A stretch of 64,000 nucleotides of DNA from an uncultured Oscillospiraceae bacterium (GTDB taxonomy: Bacteria; Bacillota; Clostridia; Oscillospirales; Oscillospiraceae): contig CAKTXA010000007.1 of assembly GCA_934631005.1 (NCBI GenBank), positions 1 through 64,000 of the forward strand, given 5' to 3'. Numbering within the stretch: position 1 is the first letter of the stretch; every line of letters starts with the position of its first letter. Shown here piece after piece: positions 48,868 through 57,828 of the stretch. The position numbers were made by a program, and so were the translations under genes. The notes below the pieces were generated by a model. The model saw only the letters and a list, made by a program, of their open reading frames with translations, was not told the origin of the DNA and did not search any database.

Positions 48868-50052
48868 ATGCATTTTCAAAAGAAACGCTGCGTAGCCATG
48901 CTTTTGGCGGGCGGACAGGGCAGCCGCCTGATGGTGCTGACCGAAAATACGGCCAAGCCCGCCGTGCCCTTCGGCGGTAAGTACCGCATCATTGATTTCC
49001 CGCTGTCCAACTGCGTCAACTCCAAGATCGACACCGTCGGCATTCTCACGCAGTATGAGCCGCTGGAGCTCAACGAGTACATCGGCAACGGCCAGCCGTG
49101 GGATCTCAACTCCTCGCACGGCGGCGTGCAGGTGCTCCCGCCGTATGCGAAAAACAAAAACTCCGAGTGGTACAAGGGCACGGCCAACGCGATCTATCAG
49201 AACATCCCATTCATCGACCGCTATAACCCCGACAATGTGCTCGTCCTCTCCGGCGACCATATCTACAAGATGGACTACGCCAAGATGATCCGCTTCCACG
49301 ATCAGAACGCCTCCGACTGCACCATCGCCGTGCGCGAGGTGCCGCTGAGTGAGGCCTCGCGCTTCGGCATTATGAACACACGCGAGGACGGCAGCATCTA
49401 TGAGTTTGAGGAGAAGCCGAAGCAGCCGAAATCCACCAACGCCTCCATGGGCATCTACGTGTTCAAGTGGAGCGTGCTGAAAAAATATCTGGAGATGGAC
49501 GAGGCCGACCCCAAGAGCGAGAACGACTTCGGCAAAAACGTTATCCCCGCCATCCTGAACGACGGCTACCGCCTGATGGCGTACCGCTTTGAGGGCTACT
49601 GGAAGGACGTCGGCACGATCGACAGCCTGTGGCAGGCGAATATGGACCTGCTGGGCGACAAGCCCGCGTTCGATATTTCCGACGTGAGCGGCGGGCGCAT
49701 CCGCGCGAGAAACACCGCCATGCCTTCGAGCTACATCGCGCCCAACGCCGAGGTGAAGGACAGCTTCGTGGCCGAGGGCTGCGAGGTGTTCGGCAGCATC
49801 CGTCACTCCGTCCTCTCCACCGGCTGTGCCGTCGGCAAGGGCGCGGAGATCACCGACAGCGTCATCATGCCGAATGTGGTGGTGGAAAACGGCGCGAGCA
49901 TCCGCAGCGCCATCATCGCCGAGGGCTGCCATATCAAGGCCGGCGCCCGCATCGGCGGCGGCGGCACGGGGCAGGCCCGGAAGATCACCGTCATCGGCAA
50001 GGAGCAGACCGTGGGCGAGGGCGCCGTGGTCGAGGCCGGCACGATCCGATAA
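48868..50052 (+). CDS. glgC: Glucose-1-phosphate adenylyltransferase GlgC
   Basis: 394-residue ADP-glucose pyrophosphorylase, the committed step of glycogen synthesis. It has the nucleotide loop LLAGGQGSRLMVLT (about 12-25), the KPAVPFGGKYRIIDFPLSNC segment (in part), VLSGDHIYKMDY and FEEKPKQPKS, followed by a C-terminal left-handed beta-helix of hexapeptide-like repeats (IRHSVLSTGCAVGKGAEITD). AGGAGG precedes the ATG. It is the catalytic partner of GlgD, encoded next. Confidence 0.97.
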   Translation: MHFQKKRCVAMLLAGGQGSRLMVLTENTAKPAVPFGGKYRIIDFPLSNCVNSKIDTVGILTQYEPLELNEYIGNGQPWDLNSSHGGVQVLPPYAKNKNSEWYKGTANAIYQNIPFIDRYNPDNVLVLSGDHIYKMDYAKMIRFHDQNASDCTIAVREVPLSEASRFGIMNTREDGSIYEFEEKPKQPKSTNASMGIYVFKWSVLKKYLEMDEADPKSENDFGKNVIPAILNDGYRLMAYRFEGYWKDVGTIDSLWQANMDLLGDKPAFDISDVSGGRIRARNTAMPSSYIAPNAEVKDSFVAEGCEVFGSIRHSVLSTGCAVGKGAEITDSVIMPNVVVENGASIRSAIIAEGCHIKAGARIGGGGTGQARKITVIGKEQTVGEGAVVEAGTIR

Positions 50053-50072
50053 AGAAAGGGAGGGCGAACAAT

Positions 50073-51206
50073 ATGGACTGCATGGGCATCATCTTTTCCA
50101 ACATCTATGACAGCAGCATGGGCGCGCTGACAGCGTTCCGTACATCGGCGTCCATCCCCTTCGGCGGGCGCTACCGGCAGATCGACTTCATTCTCTCCAA
50201 TATGTCGAATTCCGGCATCCGGGACATCGGCATCATCACAAAATACAACTACCAGTCGCTGATGGATCACCTCGGCACCTGCGAGGAGTGGGACCTCAAG
50301 CTCGGCGACGGCGTGCGCTTTCTGCCGCCGTATGCAACGGGCCATACGGGTGCGTACCGCGGCAAGCTCGAGGCGCTGCAGACGGCCCTGCCGGTCCTGG
50401 AGCGCAACCGCAGCAAGTATGTGGTGCTGGCGGATACGACGGTGCTGTGCTCCATCGACTTTACCGAGGTCGTGGAGCAGCACGAGGCCTCCGGCTGCGA
50501 TGTGACGGTCGTTGCCAAACGCGGCATTGCCGACGGCGTGACCACGCAGCCCGTGGCGCTCAAGCTGGATTCTAGCGGCAAGGTCGTGGATCTGGCGATG
50601 GACTACGCCGCGCCGAAGGACTACGCCGTGGGCATGAGCATGTTCATTATGAGCCGCGAAAAGCTCATCGAGATCATCCACGAGCTGGTGCCGCACGGGA
50701 AGTATCACTTTGAGCGCGACTTCCTGCTGGGCTATTACAACGACCGCCGCATCCAGGTGAACGTCTATCAGTTCCACAACGTGGCGCTGTTCAATGAAAA
50801 CGTGGTGCAGTACTACAACAACAGCATGGCGCTGCTGGAGGAATCGGTGCGTCACAGCCTGTTCCGCGGCGACATCAGCATCTACACCAAGGTCCGCGAC
50901 GCCGTGCCCACGCGCTTCGGCAGCCGCGGTCAGGCGGCCGACTGCGTGATCGCCGACGGCTGCCACATCAACGGCTACGCCGAGCACAGCGTGCTGTTCC
51001 GCGAGGTCGTGATCGAAAAGGAAGCGCAGGTGCGCGACTGCATCGTCATGCAGGGCTGCCGCATCGGCAAGGGCGCGAAGCTGCGCTATGTCATTCTGGA
51101 TAAAAACGTGGTCATCGAACCGGGCGTGGAGCTGCTCGGCTCGCCGGGCCATCCGGAGGTCATCGGCAAAAACGCCAGGATCAGCAAAGGAGCTAACAAC
51201 AGATGA
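50073..51206 (+). CDS. glgD: Glucose-1-phosphate adenylyltransferase subunit GlgD
   Basis: 377-residue GlgC paralog. It keeps the fold (IPFGGRYRQIDFILSNMSNSG; a C-terminal beta-helix with HINGYAEHSVLFREV and MQGCRIGKGAKLRYVI). It lacks the GGxGxRL nucleotide loop: the N-terminus is MGIIFSNIYDSSMGALTAFR. It is therefore probably a regulatory subunit in a GlgC-GlgD heteromer, as known in other Firmicutes. AAAGGGAGGG precedes ATG 50073. It overlaps glgA by 4 nt (ATGA). Confidence 0.95.
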   Translation: MDCMGIIFSNIYDSSMGALTAFRTSASIPFGGRYRQIDFILSNMSNSGIRDIGIITKYNYQSLMDHLGTCEEWDLKLGDGVRFLPPYATGHTGAYRGKLEALQTALPVLERNRSKYVVLADTTVLCSIDFTEVVEQHEASGCDVTVVAKRGIADGVTTQPVALKLDSSGKVVDLAMDYAAPKDYAVGMSMFIMSREKLIEIIHELVPHGKYHFERDFLLGYYNDRRIQVNVYQFHNVALFNENVVQYYNNSMALLEESVRHSLFRGDISIYTKVRDAVPTRFGSRGQAADCVIADGCHINGYAEHSVLFREVVIEKEAQVRDCIVMQGCRIGKGAKLRYVILDKNVVIEPGVELLGSPGHPEVIGKNARISKGANNR

Positions 51207-52642
51207 AAATTGCCATCGCCGCTTCCGAAGCGGCGCCGTATATCAAGACCGGCGGCCTCGGCGACGTCATGCAGGCGCTGCCGCTGGCGCTCTCGCGGCT
51301 GCCCAAAAACGAGGTGTCGCTGTTTCTGCCGTATTACGGCGCGATCAAATACTCCGGCGCGTATGAGACGGAGTTCCTCGGCTGCTTTGACGTGCCGCTC
51401 GCGTGGCGGCGGGAGTATGTGGGCGTGATGCGGTTAAAGAGCCGGAGAAAAAAGCTGAAGATCTACTTCATCGACAACGAGCATTATTTCTGCCGCGACG
51501 GCAGCATCTACGGCCACGGCGACGACGGCGAGCGCTTTGCCTATTTCAGCAAGGCCGTGCTCGCGGCGATCAAATTTCTGGATCTCGCCCCCGACGTCAT
51601 CCACTGCAACGACTGGCAGACGGCGCTGGTGCCGCTGCTGCTGAAAACGGAGTATGCCGGGGCGCTGCCGAATGTACGCAGCGTGCTCACCATCCACAAC
51701 ATCGAATATCAGGGCAAGTGCAACCTCCAGTTCAACTACGACGTGCTCGGCCTGCCGCCGCAGTGTGACGATATTCTGCGCTTTGACGACTGCACGAATT
51801 TCCTCAAGGCCGGCATTATGACGGCCGACCGGGTGAATACCGTCTCACGCACGTATGCGCAGGAGCTGCAATATGCCTACTACGCCCACGGGCTGGCGGA
51901 TGTGCTGTGCAGCCGCGGCGGCGCGTTTTCGGGCATCACGAACGGCATCGACACCGACCTCTTCGACCCCGCGAAGAGCGCGGGCGTGCAGGCGCACTAT
52001 ACGCGGGAGACCGTGCGGGAAGGAAAGCGCGAAAATAAGCTCGCCTTGCAGCGGGAGCTGGGACTGCCGGAGGACGGCGAGGTCGCCGTGCTGGCGGTGG
52101 TGTCGCGTCTGGCGGGGCACAAGGGGCTTGACCTTCTTTGCTACATCGCCGAGCGGCTGATGCAGCGGCGCATCCAGCTCGTGGTGGTCGGCACGGGCGA
52201 GGAGAAATACGAATGGTTCCTCTCCGGCCTTCAATACCGCTTCCCGCGGCAGTGCGCGGCGCATCTGACGTTTGACGCGCAGTTTGCAAACCTCGTCTAC
52301 GCCGGGGCGGATATGTTCCTCATGCCGTCCAAAAGTGAGCCGTGCGGATTGTCGCAGCTCATCGCGATGCGCTTCGGCACCGTGCCGGTGGTCAATTCCA
52401 CGGGCGGTCTGCGCGACACCGTGCCGCCGTATGACCCCACGAACGAGACCGGCTGCGGCTTTACGTTCCAGAGCTACAATGCCGACGATTTCCTCGCCGC
52501 CATCGACCGCAGCCTGCAGATGTTCTACGACGAGCCGGAAAAATGGCTGCGCCTGCAGCAGGCCGATATGGCCATCGACAGCAGCTGGACAAAACCGGCG
52601 GCGGACTATATGAAACTCTATGAAAGTGCGATCAAGGGATAA
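51203..52642 (+). CDS. glgA: Glycogen synthase
   Basis: 479-residue GT5 enzyme extending alpha-1,4-glucan from ADP-glucose. The conserved N-terminal SEAAPYIKTGGLGDVMQALP contains the KTGGL sugar-nucleotide motif. The C-terminal part has SRLAGHKGLDLL and MPSKSEPCGLSQLIAMRFGT. The start codon overlaps the glgD stop (ATGA), and glgP begins 4 nt after its stop. Confidence 0.97.
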   Translation: MKIAIAASEAAPYIKTGGLGDVMQALPLALSRLPKNEVSLFLPYYGAIKYSGAYETEFLGCFDVPLAWRREYVGVMRLKSRRKKLKIYFIDNEHYFCRDGSIYGHGDDGERFAYFSKAVLAAIKFLDLAPDVIHCNDWQTALVPLLLKTEYAGALPNVRSVLTIHNIEYQGKCNLQFNYDVLGLPPQCDDILRFDDCTNFLKAGIMTADRVNTVSRTYAQELQYAYYAHGLADVLCSRGGAFSGITNGIDTDLFDPAKSAGVQAHYTRETVREGKRENKLALQRELGLPEDGEVAVLAVVSRLAGHKGLDLLCYIAERLMQRRIQLVVVGTGEEKYEWFLSGLQYRFPRQCAAHLTFDAQFANLVYAGADMFLMPSKSEPCGLSQLIAMRFGTVPVVNSTGGLRDTVPPYDPTNETGCGFTFQSYNADDFLAAIDRSLQMFYDEPEKWLRLQQADMAIDSSWTKPAADYMKLYESAIKG

Positions 52643-52646
52643 ACAA

Positions 52647-55061
52647 ATGGCAAAAGAATTACTGCAAACAAGACTTCACGAGACCTGCCGCCGCCTGTTC
52701 GGCTGCGCGCTGACGGAGGCGACGGAAAAGCAGGCCTACCGCGTGGTGTGCACGTTTGTGCGCGAAGCGCTGGAGGAGAAAAACCGCGCCTTCCAGAAGC
52801 GCCTGAGCCAGAACGGCGAAAAAAAGGTGTATTACATGTCGATGGAATTTCTCGTCGGCACGAGCCTGCGCAACAATCTCTACAACCTCGGCATTCTGGA
52901 CGAGGTGAAGGCGCTGCTGGAAAAGCAGGGCTTCAGCCTCGACAGGCTCTGCGGCATGGAGCCGGACGCGGGGCTCGGCAACGGCGGCCTCGGACGGCTG
53001 GCGTCGTGCTATATGGATGCCGCCACGGGCCTCGGCTACGGCGTGACGGGCTACTCCATCCGCTATGAGTTCGGCATCTTCCGGCAGAAGATCGTAGACG
53101 GCTGGCAGATGGAATTCCCCGACGACTGGCTCGACCTCGGCGGCGTGTGGCTGCACCCGCGCAAGGATGACGCCGTGGAGGTCCGCTTCGGCGGCGAGGT
53201 GCACGAATGGACGGACGAGACCGGCAAATTCCGCGCTGCGCAGGTGGGCTATCAGTCCGTCACCGCCGTGCCGCACGATATGTATATCTCCGGCTATGAG
53301 AGTGACGCCGTGAACCGGCTCATCCTCTGGAGCGCCAGTCAGCCGCACGGGTTTGACATGGCGGCGTTCTCGCGCGGTGACTATGTCCGCGCGCTGGAGC
53401 AGAACACCATGGCCGAGACGATCTCCAAGGTGCTCTATCCCGCCGACGACCATATCAGCGGCAAGCGCCTGCGCCTGCGGCAGCAGTATCTGCTGGTGTC
53501 GGCGTCGCTGCAGAGCATCGTAAAGGCGCATCTTGACCGCTACCGCACGCTCAAAAGCCTGCCGGAAAAGGTCGCTATTCACATCAACGACACCCATCCG
53601 GCGCTGTGTGTGCCGGAGCTGATGCGCCTGCTCATCGACGAGTATGACATGGGCTGGGACAAGGCGTGGGACATCTGCTGCCGCACGCTGTCGTATACGA
53701 ACCACACCGTGATGTCCGAGGCGCTCGAGCGCTGGAGCGTGGACCTGTTCCGCGAGCAGCTGCCGCGCATCTACTCCATCACGCAGGAAGTTAACCGCCG
53801 CCTGCTTTCCCATCTGGCCGTCGTGTACCCGAACGACCCCGGCAAGTGGGACTATATGGCCGTGATCGCAAACGGCGAGGTGCGCATGGCGAACCTCTGC
53901 CTGGCCTGCTGCCATATGGTAAACGGCGTCTCGCGCCTGCATACGCAGATTTTGGAGACGGGCATTTTCCGCGATTACTACAACCTCGACCATGACCGCT
54001 TCACGAACGTGACGAACGGCATTGCCTACCGCCGCTGGCTGTGTCAGGCGAACCCGGCGCTCACGGGCTATCTGCGCGAGCTGATCGGGGACGGGTTTAT
54101 GAAGGACGCGCGCGAGCTGGAGGGACTTCTGAGGTTCCAGAACGACCGCGCGGTGCTGGAAAAGCTGCACGCCATCAAGCGCACGAACAAGCAGCGGCTG
54201 GCGGATTATATCGCGCACGCCAACGGCGTGGTCGTCGACCCCGACAGCCTGTTTGACGTGCAGGTCAAGCGCCTGCATGAGTATAAGCGGCAGCTGCTGA
54301 ACGTGCTGCACATCCTGCGGCTGTATCTGCAGATCAAGGATCACCCGAACGAGGACATTACGCCGCGCACGTTCGTGTTTGCCGCGAAGGCGTCGGCGGG
54401 CTATGTGCTGGCTAAGCAGATCATCAGCCTGATCGTGGCGGTGTCGAACCTTGTCAACTCCGATCCACAGACGAACAGCAAGCTCAAGGTCGTGTTCGTG
54501 GAGGACTACAAGGTCTCGCTGGCGGAGATCATCATTCCGGCGGCAGACCTGTCCGAGCAAATTTCTGTTGCGGGCAAGGAGGCCTCCGGCACGGGCAATA
54601 TGAAGCTGATGATCAACGGCGCCGTCACCATCGGCACGCTCGACGGCGCGAACGTGGAAATTCACGAGCAGGTCGGAGACGACAATATCTTCCTCTTCGG
54701 CATGACGGCTGATGAGGTCAGCGCCCTCTGGCAGCGCGGCTATAACCCGCGCGAATTCCTCACGCCCGAGCTGGAGCGCGTGCTGCAGATGCTCACCTCC
54801 GGCGCGCTGGGCCAGCGGTTTGACGACATCGCCGCGTCGCTGCTCACGAACCGCTTCGGCACGGCCGACGGCTATATGACCATCGCCGATTTTGCCAGCT
54901 ACTGTGACACGCAGCGCCGCGCGGCGCAGGTCTACCGTGACCGCGGCGCCTTCGGCAAAATGTCGCTGGTGAACATCGCGAAGGCCGGCATCTTCTCGGC
55001 GGATCGCGCCGTGCGCGAATACGCCGACCGCATCTGGGGCCTTGCGGGTCTGGAGGAATAA
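52647..55061 (+). CDS. glgP: Glycogen/starch phosphorylase
   Basis: 804-residue GT35 enzyme releasing glucose-1-phosphate from glycogen. Conserved YYMSMEFLVGTSLRNNL, DAGLGNGGLGRLASCYMDAA and IHINDTHPALCVPELMR are present. The PLP-lysine motif is KEASGTGNMKLMINGAVTIG, in overlapping pieces. ATG 52647 (AAGGGA upstream) is favoured over a start inside glgA. It ends on TAATG with the GH13 gene, so translation is coupled. Confidence 0.97.
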   Translation: MAKELLQTRLHETCRRLFGCALTEATEKQAYRVVCTFVREALEEKNRAFQKRLSQNGEKKVYYMSMEFLVGTSLRNNLYNLGILDEVKALLEKQGFSLDRLCGMEPDAGLGNGGLGRLASCYMDAATGLGYGVTGYSIRYEFGIFRQKIVDGWQMEFPDDWLDLGGVWLHPRKDDAVEVRFGGEVHEWTDETGKFRAAQVGYQSVTAVPHDMYISGYESDAVNRLILWSASQPHGFDMAAFSRGDYVRALEQNTMAETISKVLYPADDHISGKRLRLRQQYLLVSASLQSIVKAHLDRYRTLKSLPEKVAIHINDTHPALCVPELMRLLIDEYDMGWDKAWDICCRTLSYTNHTVMSEALERWSVDLFREQLPRIYSITQEVNRRLLSHLAVVYPNDPGKWDYMAVIANGEVRMANLCLACCHMVNGVSRLHTQILETGIFRDYYNLDHDRFTNVTNGIAYRRWLCQANPALTGYLRELIGDGFMKDARELEGLLRFQNDRAVLEKLHAIKRTNKQRLADYIAHANGVVVDPDSLFDVQVKRLHEYKRQLLNVLHILRLYLQIKDHPNEDITPRTFVFAAKASAGYVLAKQIISLIVAVSNLVNSDPQTNSKLKVVFVEDYKVSLAEIIIPAADLSEQISVAGKEASGTGNMKLMINGAVTIGTLDGANVEIHEQVGDDNIFLFGMTADEVSALWQRGYNPREFLTPELERVLQMLTSGALGQRFDDIAASLLTNRFGTADGYMTIADFASYCDTQRRAAQVYRDRGAFGKMSLVNIAKAGIFSADRAVREYADRIWGLAGLEE

Positions 55062-56929
55062 TGCGCATTTTATATGACAGCAAGCTCACGCAGTTCAAAA
55101 GCCCCTTCGGCGTGCTCACGCCGGGGCAGGACTGCACGCTCCATATGATGCTTCCCGTCAGCATCTGCACCGTTTCGGTGCAGATGCTGCTGCTTGATGA
55201 ACAGCAGCGCGAGCTGCAAAGCCTGCCGCTTACAAAACAGCAGGCGGACGCGCTGTATGAGACCTGGGGCGGGGCGTTTTCCATCGCGGCGCCGGGGCTG
55301 TATTTTTACTACTTCCGCGTGACCACGAAAAACGAGTCCTTCCGCCTGTATAAGCAGGGGAACGACACAAATATGGAGGCGGGAGACCTCTGGCAGGTCA
55401 GCTGCGTGGACACCGCCTTTCCCGTGCCCGAGGCGCTGCGCGGCGCGGTGATGTATCAGATCTTCCCCGACCGCTTCGCCGCCGCCGGGCAGTGCGACTG
55501 TAAGGATAAATTGCAGCCCTACTGGGTGCATGAAAACCGCGAGGATGTGCCCGTCTGGCAGCCGGACGCGCACGGCGAGGTGCTGAACAACGATTTTTAC
55601 GGCGGCAATCTGAACGGCATCCGCGAGAAGCTGCCGTATCTGCGGGAGCTGGGCGTGGAGATTTTATATCTCAACCCCATCTTCATGGCGTGGTCGAATC
55701 ACCGCTACGACACGTATGATTATAAGCGCGTCGACCCGATGCTCGGCACGGAGGATGATTTCACCGCTCTGTGCGCCGCGGCGCATAAGCTTGGCATGAG
55801 GATCGTGCTGGACGGCGTATTCTCCCACGTCGGCAGCCGCAGCCCGTATTTTCAGAGTGCCATCCACGACGCAAATTCCCCCTACCGCAGCTGGTTCTCG
55901 TTCCAGCACTATCCCGATGTTTACACGAGCTGGTGGGGCATCACGACGCTTCCGTGCGTCAATAAGCTCGAGCCGTCGTATATGGACTACATCATCCGGG
56001 ATGCGGACAGCGTGGCCGCGTATTGGCTGGCGCTGGGCGCGGATGGCTTCCGGCTGGACGTGGTCGACGAGCTGCCGGACGCGTTCGTCCTCTGCCTGCG
56101 CAGGCGCATCCGGGAGCTGAACCCCGAGGCGATCCTGCTCGGCGAGGTGTGGGAGGACGCGTCCAATAAGGAAGCCTACGGCGTGCGGCGGCGGTATTTT
56201 GCAGACCGCGAGCTGGACGGCGTGATGAACTACCCGTGGCGCAAGGCGATCTTGCGCTATGTCCGCGGGGAGGACGACGGCGCAGAGCTCGGCGAGCGCG
56301 TGATGACGCTGGCGGAAAATTACCCCGCCGACGTGCTGAGCGGGTGCATGACGCTCCTGTCCACGCACGACACGCCGCGTGCCATCACGGAGCTCGTCGA
56401 CCCGGCGGACGGTGACCGCGCCGAGCTTGCAAAGCGGCACATGGACGCGGAGACGTATCACCGCGCGAGCGGGCTTTTGCGCATGGCGGCCTTTTTGCAG
56501 TTCACGCTCCCCGGCGCGCCGTGCATCTACTACGGCGACGAGGCGGGCATGACCGGCTACCGCGACCCCTTTAACCGGATGTTCTACCCCTGGGGCCGCG
56601 AGGACACGGCGCTGCGGGACTTTTACCGTGCGCTCGCCGCGCTGCGGCAAAAGCCTGCGCTGCGCACCGGCAGCGTGACGGTGCTGGACAGCGGCGGCGG
56701 GCGGTTCTCGTTCCGCAGGGCGCTGGACGGAGAGCGGACGCTGTTCGTCTGCTGCAATCGTGCACACGACTGGACGCTCACGAGCGCGCGCGGACGGCTG
56801 CTGCTCGGCGGCGGCATCGCGGACTATGCCCCCGGCCGCCTGACCCTCGCCCCCGGCGGCTTCGCCATCCTCGAGGAGGCATACTCCCCGGCAGCAATGG
56901 CGAACACGCATATGGACAACAATCAATAA
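55061..56929 (+). CDS. GH13 alpha-glucan hydrolase (amylase/neopullulanase-like)
   Basis: 622-residue intracellular (no signal peptide) GH13 enzyme. An N-terminal beta-rich domain (1-125) is followed by a barrel with MYQIFPDRFA, VLDGVFSHVGS, nucleophile Asp in GADGFRLDVVDELPD, acid/base Glu in LLGEVWEDASN and the third acid in LLSTHDTPR. The C-terminal beta domain ends near 605. It probably trims branched or linear maltodextrins released by GlgP. Specificity (alpha-1,4 or alpha-1,6) cannot be read. It starts within the glgP stop (TAATG) and is the last gene before the terminator. Confidence 0.9.
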   Translation: MRILYDSKLTQFKSPFGVLTPGQDCTLHMMLPVSICTVSVQMLLLDEQQRELQSLPLTKQQADALYETWGGAFSIAAPGLYFYYFRVTTKNESFRLYKQGNDTNMEAGDLWQVSCVDTAFPVPEALRGAVMYQIFPDRFAAAGQCDCKDKLQPYWVHENREDVPVWQPDAHGEVLNNDFYGGNLNGIREKLPYLRELGVEILYLNPIFMAWSNHRYDTYDYKRVDPMLGTEDDFTALCAAAHKLGMRIVLDGVFSHVGSRSPYFQSAIHDANSPYRSWFSFQHYPDVYTSWWGITTLPCVNKLEPSYMDYIIRDADSVAAYWLALGADGFRLDVVDELPDAFVLCLRRRIRELNPEAILLGEVWEDASNKEAYGVRRRYFADRELDGVMNYPWRKAILRYVRGEDDGAELGERVMTLAENYPADVLSGCMTLLSTHDTPRAITELVDPADGDRAELAKRHMDAETYHRASGLLRMAAFLQFTLPGAPCIYYGDEAGMTGYRDPFNRMFYPWGREDTALRDFYRALAALRQKPALRTGSVTVLDSGGGRFSFRRALDGERTLFVCCNRAHDWTLTSARGRLLLGGGIADYAPGRLTLAPGGFAILEEAYSPAAMANTHMDNNQ

Positions 56930-56940
56930 CCGCTTAGAGC

Positions 56941-56982
56941 AACAACCGGCAACAGCCATTTGACTGTTGCCGGTTGTTTTTC
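56941..56982 (+). terminator. Intrinsic terminator of glycogen operon
   Basis: AACAACCGGCAACAG (56941-56955) pairs perfectly with CTGTTGCCGGTTGTT (56964-56978), followed by TTTTC. It also lies downstream of the convergent rpiB-like gene. Confidence 0.93.
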
Positions 56983-57027
56983 ATGGGCCGGGAGCGCTCC
57001 AAAAGGATATAATGATCGTTCGCTTCT

Positions 57028-57471
57028 TCAGACCGGTGCGCCGATCCTTTCCAGCTTGGCTACCCGCCGGCGGAATTCTTCACTGGATGAGAATTCTGCA
57101 TGAAGAAAAGCATCGATCAGCTCGGATGCGACAAGGTCACCGATGATCTGCCCACCCATGGTAATGATCTGCACGTTATCGTGCTCAACGCACTGGTGTG
57201 CAGTATAAATATCGTGGCAGACAGTTGCACGGATACCCTGTACACGGTTGCACGCAATGGCAGCGCCTACGCCGGTGCCACAGAACATGATGCCGCGCAT
57301 CCCTTCGTTTTCGAGAATGATCTTGCATATTTGCTGAGCAATATCCGGAAAATCTACCGGTTCAGTAGAATGGCAGCCAAGGTCTACGACCTCATATTTT
57401 TTTTGCAGCTCTGGCATAAGCTTTGCCTTCAATTCAAAGCCGCAGTGATCTGATGCAACAACTATTTTCAT
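57028..57471 (-). CDS. RpiB/LacA/LacB family sugar-phosphate isomerase
   Basis: 147-residue aldose-ketose isomerase family protein. N-terminal MKIVVASDHCGFELK and the active-site Cys loop GIMFCGTGVGAAIACNRVQGIRA (about 62-84, in part) are diagnostic, with HDIYTAHQCVEHDNVQIITM after it. It may act on ribose-5-phosphate, allose-6-phosphate or galactose-6-phosphate. It is the last gene of a lower-GC operon with a peptide-type transporter, which makes a sugar-conjugate pathway thinkable. Confidence 0.88.
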   Translation of the reverse strand: MKIVVASDHCGFELKAKLMPELQKKYEVVDLGCHSTEPVDFPDIAQQICKIILENEGMRGIMFCGTGVGAAIACNRVQGIRATVCHDIYTAHQCVEHDNVQIITMGGQIIGDLVASELIDAFLHAEFSSSEEFRRRVAKLERIGAPV

Positions 57472-57510
57472 ATTCTTCCTCCGTTTGTGGATGATATTGG
57501 GGCCGCGCCT

Positions 57511-57828
57511 TCAGGCATTATAAAAGATCTCCTCCGGTGAGACCCATGTTTCGGATGCAGTCTCATCAAATGGGAGAACGCATTCCCTGCATTTTGCCCA
57601 CCATGCCTGCATGACAGGCATTTGACGCATCTGTTTCATATCTGCCTCAAAATCTGTGCCAGTGTAGTCGAAATATTGGAAAAGCTTGTCGCCGTAAAGA
57701 TAGACACTGTGGTTCCGATGGTGGTGTGCGGCCATGATCTCGCAAACCTCTGTGGGCACATTTCTGTGCATTTCGACGTATTGATCGATTTTTTCTGGCT
57801 TCAGCCGGGAAATCGTAACCTTACGCAT
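57511..57828 (-). CDS. L-rhamnose mutarotase-like protein (RhaM/DUF718)
   Basis: 105-residue ferredoxin-like protein. VTISRLKPEKIDQYVEMHRNV, the HHHRNHSVYLYGDKLFQYFDY segment and a Trp-rich TRP region (VMQAWWAKCRECVLP) match the RhaM family, which interconverts sugar anomers. ATG 57828 has GGGAGGGG upstream and overlaps the M20 dipeptidase gene by 8 nt. No rhamnose isomerase or kinase is adjacent, so the true sugar is uncertain. Confidence 0.88.
   Translation of the reverse strand: MRKVTISRLKPEKIDQYVEMHRNVPTEVCEIMAAHHHRNHSVYLYGDKLFQYFDYTGTDFEADMKQMRQMPVMQAWWAKCRECVLPFDETASETWVSPEEIFYNA

Noticed and set aside
49629..50072. Long in-frame extension of glgD into glgC
   Set aside because: The extension is an out-of-frame reading of glgC; ATG 50073 has a strong ribosome site and matches the GlgD family N-terminus.
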